A stretch of 7,010 bases of DNA, taken from contig SKXH01000195.1 in assembly GCA_007128495.1 (NCBI GenBank), positions 1 to 7,010 of the forward strand, read 5' to 3'. Position numbers and translations under genes: made by a program. This stretch comes from Bacteroidota bacterium. GTDB lineage: Bacteria > Bacteroidota > Ignavibacteria > T3Sed10-11. The notes under the pieces are model-generated. The model was not told the origin of the DNA. It searched no databases and was given only the letters and a program-made list of their open reading frames with translations. Of the stretch, positions 5,429-7,010 are shown piece by piece (positions within the stretch are counted from its first letter, which is position 1; each line of letters begins with the position of its first letter).

Positions 5429-7010
5429 ATGCTCCAATCCTGGCTCGATAAGCGATACCAGCTTCTTTACGATAAATTCGGAACCGAACCCTTCCGTCTC
5501 GCCGATGCAGAAGATATCCTGAAGGAAAAATATCAGGATACAAAACAGAACACCAACACGATCATCTCCGAACTGCGTAAGAAAAAATTGCTCACCACCG
5601 AGATCGACCCCGATGATGCCCGGAAGAAAATATACAAATTTATCGGACAGGAAAAAATCATTTCCGACAAATTAGCTATCGGTGATGTCGAGCTGACGCG
5701 GAACGGATTGCATACCATCCTCAAAAAAGCAGCCGACCTGATCCGGACGCGCGTCGATTACACGTTTATTCTTATTATGCTCTTTTTCAAACGCATCAAC
5801 GATAAGTGGGAACGAGAGTTTGAAGAAGCATATAAGGAAGCCCTCGCAACGGGATTGAGCGAAGAAGAAGCTCGCACCGAGGCGAAGAATGCAATTTACC
5901 ATGACTTCGATATTCCCGAAGGATATACATGGGAGGATCTTCGTAAAGATACATCCCGGCTCCCGGAGAATTTTTCAAGGGCATTAAAACTTCTCGCGGA
6001 GAGAAATCCCGAGCTGAGAGATGTGTTCGAGTACGTCGAGTTTACGCAGTTTACCTCGAGCCGTGAAAACGCGGAGATACTCCGGCAGCTTGTCGAGTTG
6101 TTCAGCGCACGTTCTTTGCGCCACGTTTCGCCGGATATACTCGGCGATGCATACGAATGGATACTCAGATACTTTGCTCCCTCGAAAGCTAAGGAAGGTG
6201 AAGTTTACACCGCACGCGAAGTAATTAACCTTATCGTTCACATGCTCGATCCGCAACCGGGACAGAGTATATATGATCCCGCGCCCGGTTCCGGCGGTAT
6301 GCTTATAATGTCATACGATTACGTGAAAGATCGGTACGGCAAAGAGGAAGCGGATAAATTATTCCTGTACGGTCAGGAAGCGAACCACAAGACGCTTGCC
6401 CTCGCAAAGATGAACGCGTACATACACGATATTCGTAACGCGAATCTTGCATTCGGCGATACGCTATTGTATCCGAAGTTCAAAGAAGGCGATACGCTGC
6501 GCACGTTCGATACGGTCATTGCGAATCCGCCGTGGAACCAGGACGGGTACGGTGAGGATGAGCTGAAGGGCGCCGAGTTCCGCCGCGAGCGGTTCCGGTA
6601 CGGATTCACGCCGAAGCAATCCGCCGATTGGGCGTGGATACAGCATATGCTTGCATCGGCAATAGATGAGAACGGGAAAGTAGGCGTGGTGATCGACAAC
6701 GGGTGTCTGTTTCGCGGCGGACGGGAAAAGGCAGTCCGTGCAGAGGTATTAAAAAACGATCTCATCGAAAGCGTCATCCTGTTACCCGAGAAATTATTTT
6801 ACAATACCGGCGCGCCGGGAGCTATCTTAATACTGAACAAAAACAAACCGAAAGAACGCCGCAAGAAGATCCTTTTCATTAATGCAAGCAAAGAATTCGA
6901 AAAACATCCCGATGTACGGAAGCTGAACAAGCTCGGCGATGCGAATATCGAAAAGATCGCTGCGGCATATAAAGAATTTAAAGAAGAAACCGGTTTCTCG
7001 AGGATTGTCG
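5429..7010 (+). CDS. hsdM: Type I restriction-modification system DNA methylase subunit (HsdM), 3' end beyond window
   Basis: An open frame of 527 codons runs from ATG 5429 to the window edge without a stop. The product is an N6-adenine methylase of the HsdM type, which with HsdS modifies DNA and, with HsdR, forms the restriction complex. The HsdM helical N-terminal domain spans about 90-240 (LTRNGLHTILKKAADLIR, FFKRINDKW). The methylase domain has YTAREV (260-265), motif I DPAPGSGG (283-290), motif IV NPPW (366-369) and DNGCLFRGG (423-431). Ahead of this is an unusual segment, residues 1-88. It has helix-rich residues 10-34, a likely recognition helix (TNTIISELRKKKLL, 42-55) and a wing-like basic strand (DPDDARKKIYKF, 60-71), resembling a winged helix. 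A stop (TAA, 5405-5407) lies upstream in frame, so ATG 5429 is the first possible ATG. The SD is weak (GGA at 5418-5420). hsdS and hsdR should lie downstream. Confidence 0.93.
   Translation, partial: MLQSWLDKRYQLLYDKFGTEPFRLADAEDILKEKYQDTKQNTNTIISELRKKKLLTTEIDPDDARKKIYKFIGQEKIISDKLAIGDVELTRNGLHTILKKAADLIRTRVDYTFILIMLFFKRINDKWEREFEEAYKEALATGLSEEEARTEAKNAIYHDFDIPEGYTWEDLRKDTSRLPENFSRALKLLAERNPELRDVFEYVEFTQFTSSRENAEILRQLVELFSARSLRHVSPDILGDAYEWILRYFAPSKAKEGEVYTAREVINLIVHMLDPQPGQSIYDPAPGSGGMLIMSYDYVKDRYGKEEADKLFLYGQEANHKTLALAKMNAYIHDIRNANLAFGDTLLYPKFKEGDTLRTFDTVIANPPWNQDGYGEDELKGAEFRRERFRYGFTPKQSADWAWIQHMLASAIDENGKVGVVIDNGCLFRGGREKAVRAEVLKNDLIESVILLPEKLFYNTGAPGAILILNKNKPKERRKKILFINASKEFEKHPDVRKLNKLGDANIEKIAAAYKEFKEETGFSRIV

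Noticed and set aside
6373..6777. Long minus-strand open frame of 134 codons opposite hsdM
   Set aside because: It is antisense to well-conserved methylase motifs and has no SD or recognisable product; a shadow of the real frame.

Overview
The window is bacterial chromosome, with compact genes, mostly ATG starts and several strong Shine-Dalgarno sequences. It carries six genes: one on the minus strand and five on the plus strand. The sequence does not fix the phylum. Moderate GC in most genes, short intergenic repeats and a mixture of SD-led and SD-poor genes would suit an environmental Gram-negative lineage, but that is a guess.

Layout. (1) 19-1242, minus: an exported nucleotide pyrophosphatase/phosphodiesterase-type alkaline phosphatase superfamily enzyme. 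(2) 1243-1415: a divergent intergenic region with a tandemly duplicated palindrome that looks like a pair of operators. (3) 1416-2588, plus: an AAA_14/DUF4143 ATPase with an intact PD-(D/E)XK-like C-terminus. It is much more AT-rich than its neighbours and probably acquired. (4) 2622-3509, plus: a 3-hydroxyisobutyrate dehydrogenase-family (beta-hydroxyacid dehydrogenase) enzyme. (5) 3497-3552: an 8-bp-period tandem repeat running through that gene's stop codon. (6) 3632-3883 and 3918-5255, plus: a MoaD/ThiS-like ubiquitin-fold protein ending in Gly-Gly, followed 34 bp later by an acetamidase/formamidase with an inserted four-cysteine zinc ribbon. (7) 5288-5338: a perfect 33-bp palindrome followed by a T-run. 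(8) 5348-5428: a good sigma70-type promoter woven into an inverted repeat. (9) 5429 to the window edge, plus: the methylase (HsdM) subunit of a type I restriction-modification system, with an extra N-terminal winged-helix-like domain. It is open at the 3' side, so hsdS and hsdR would be expected beyond the window.

Functionally the window joins two kinds of content. The dehydrogenase, MoaD-like protein and amidase look like small-molecule metabolism, and the last two are very probably one operon. The DUF4143 ATPase and HsdM are accessory or defence-type genes, each preceded by its own palindromic control region and each lacking a good SD. The most unusual points are the sulfur-carrier-like protein paired with an amidase, the duplicated operator ahead of the ATPase, and the winged-helix HsdM whose promoter contains a matching dyad.
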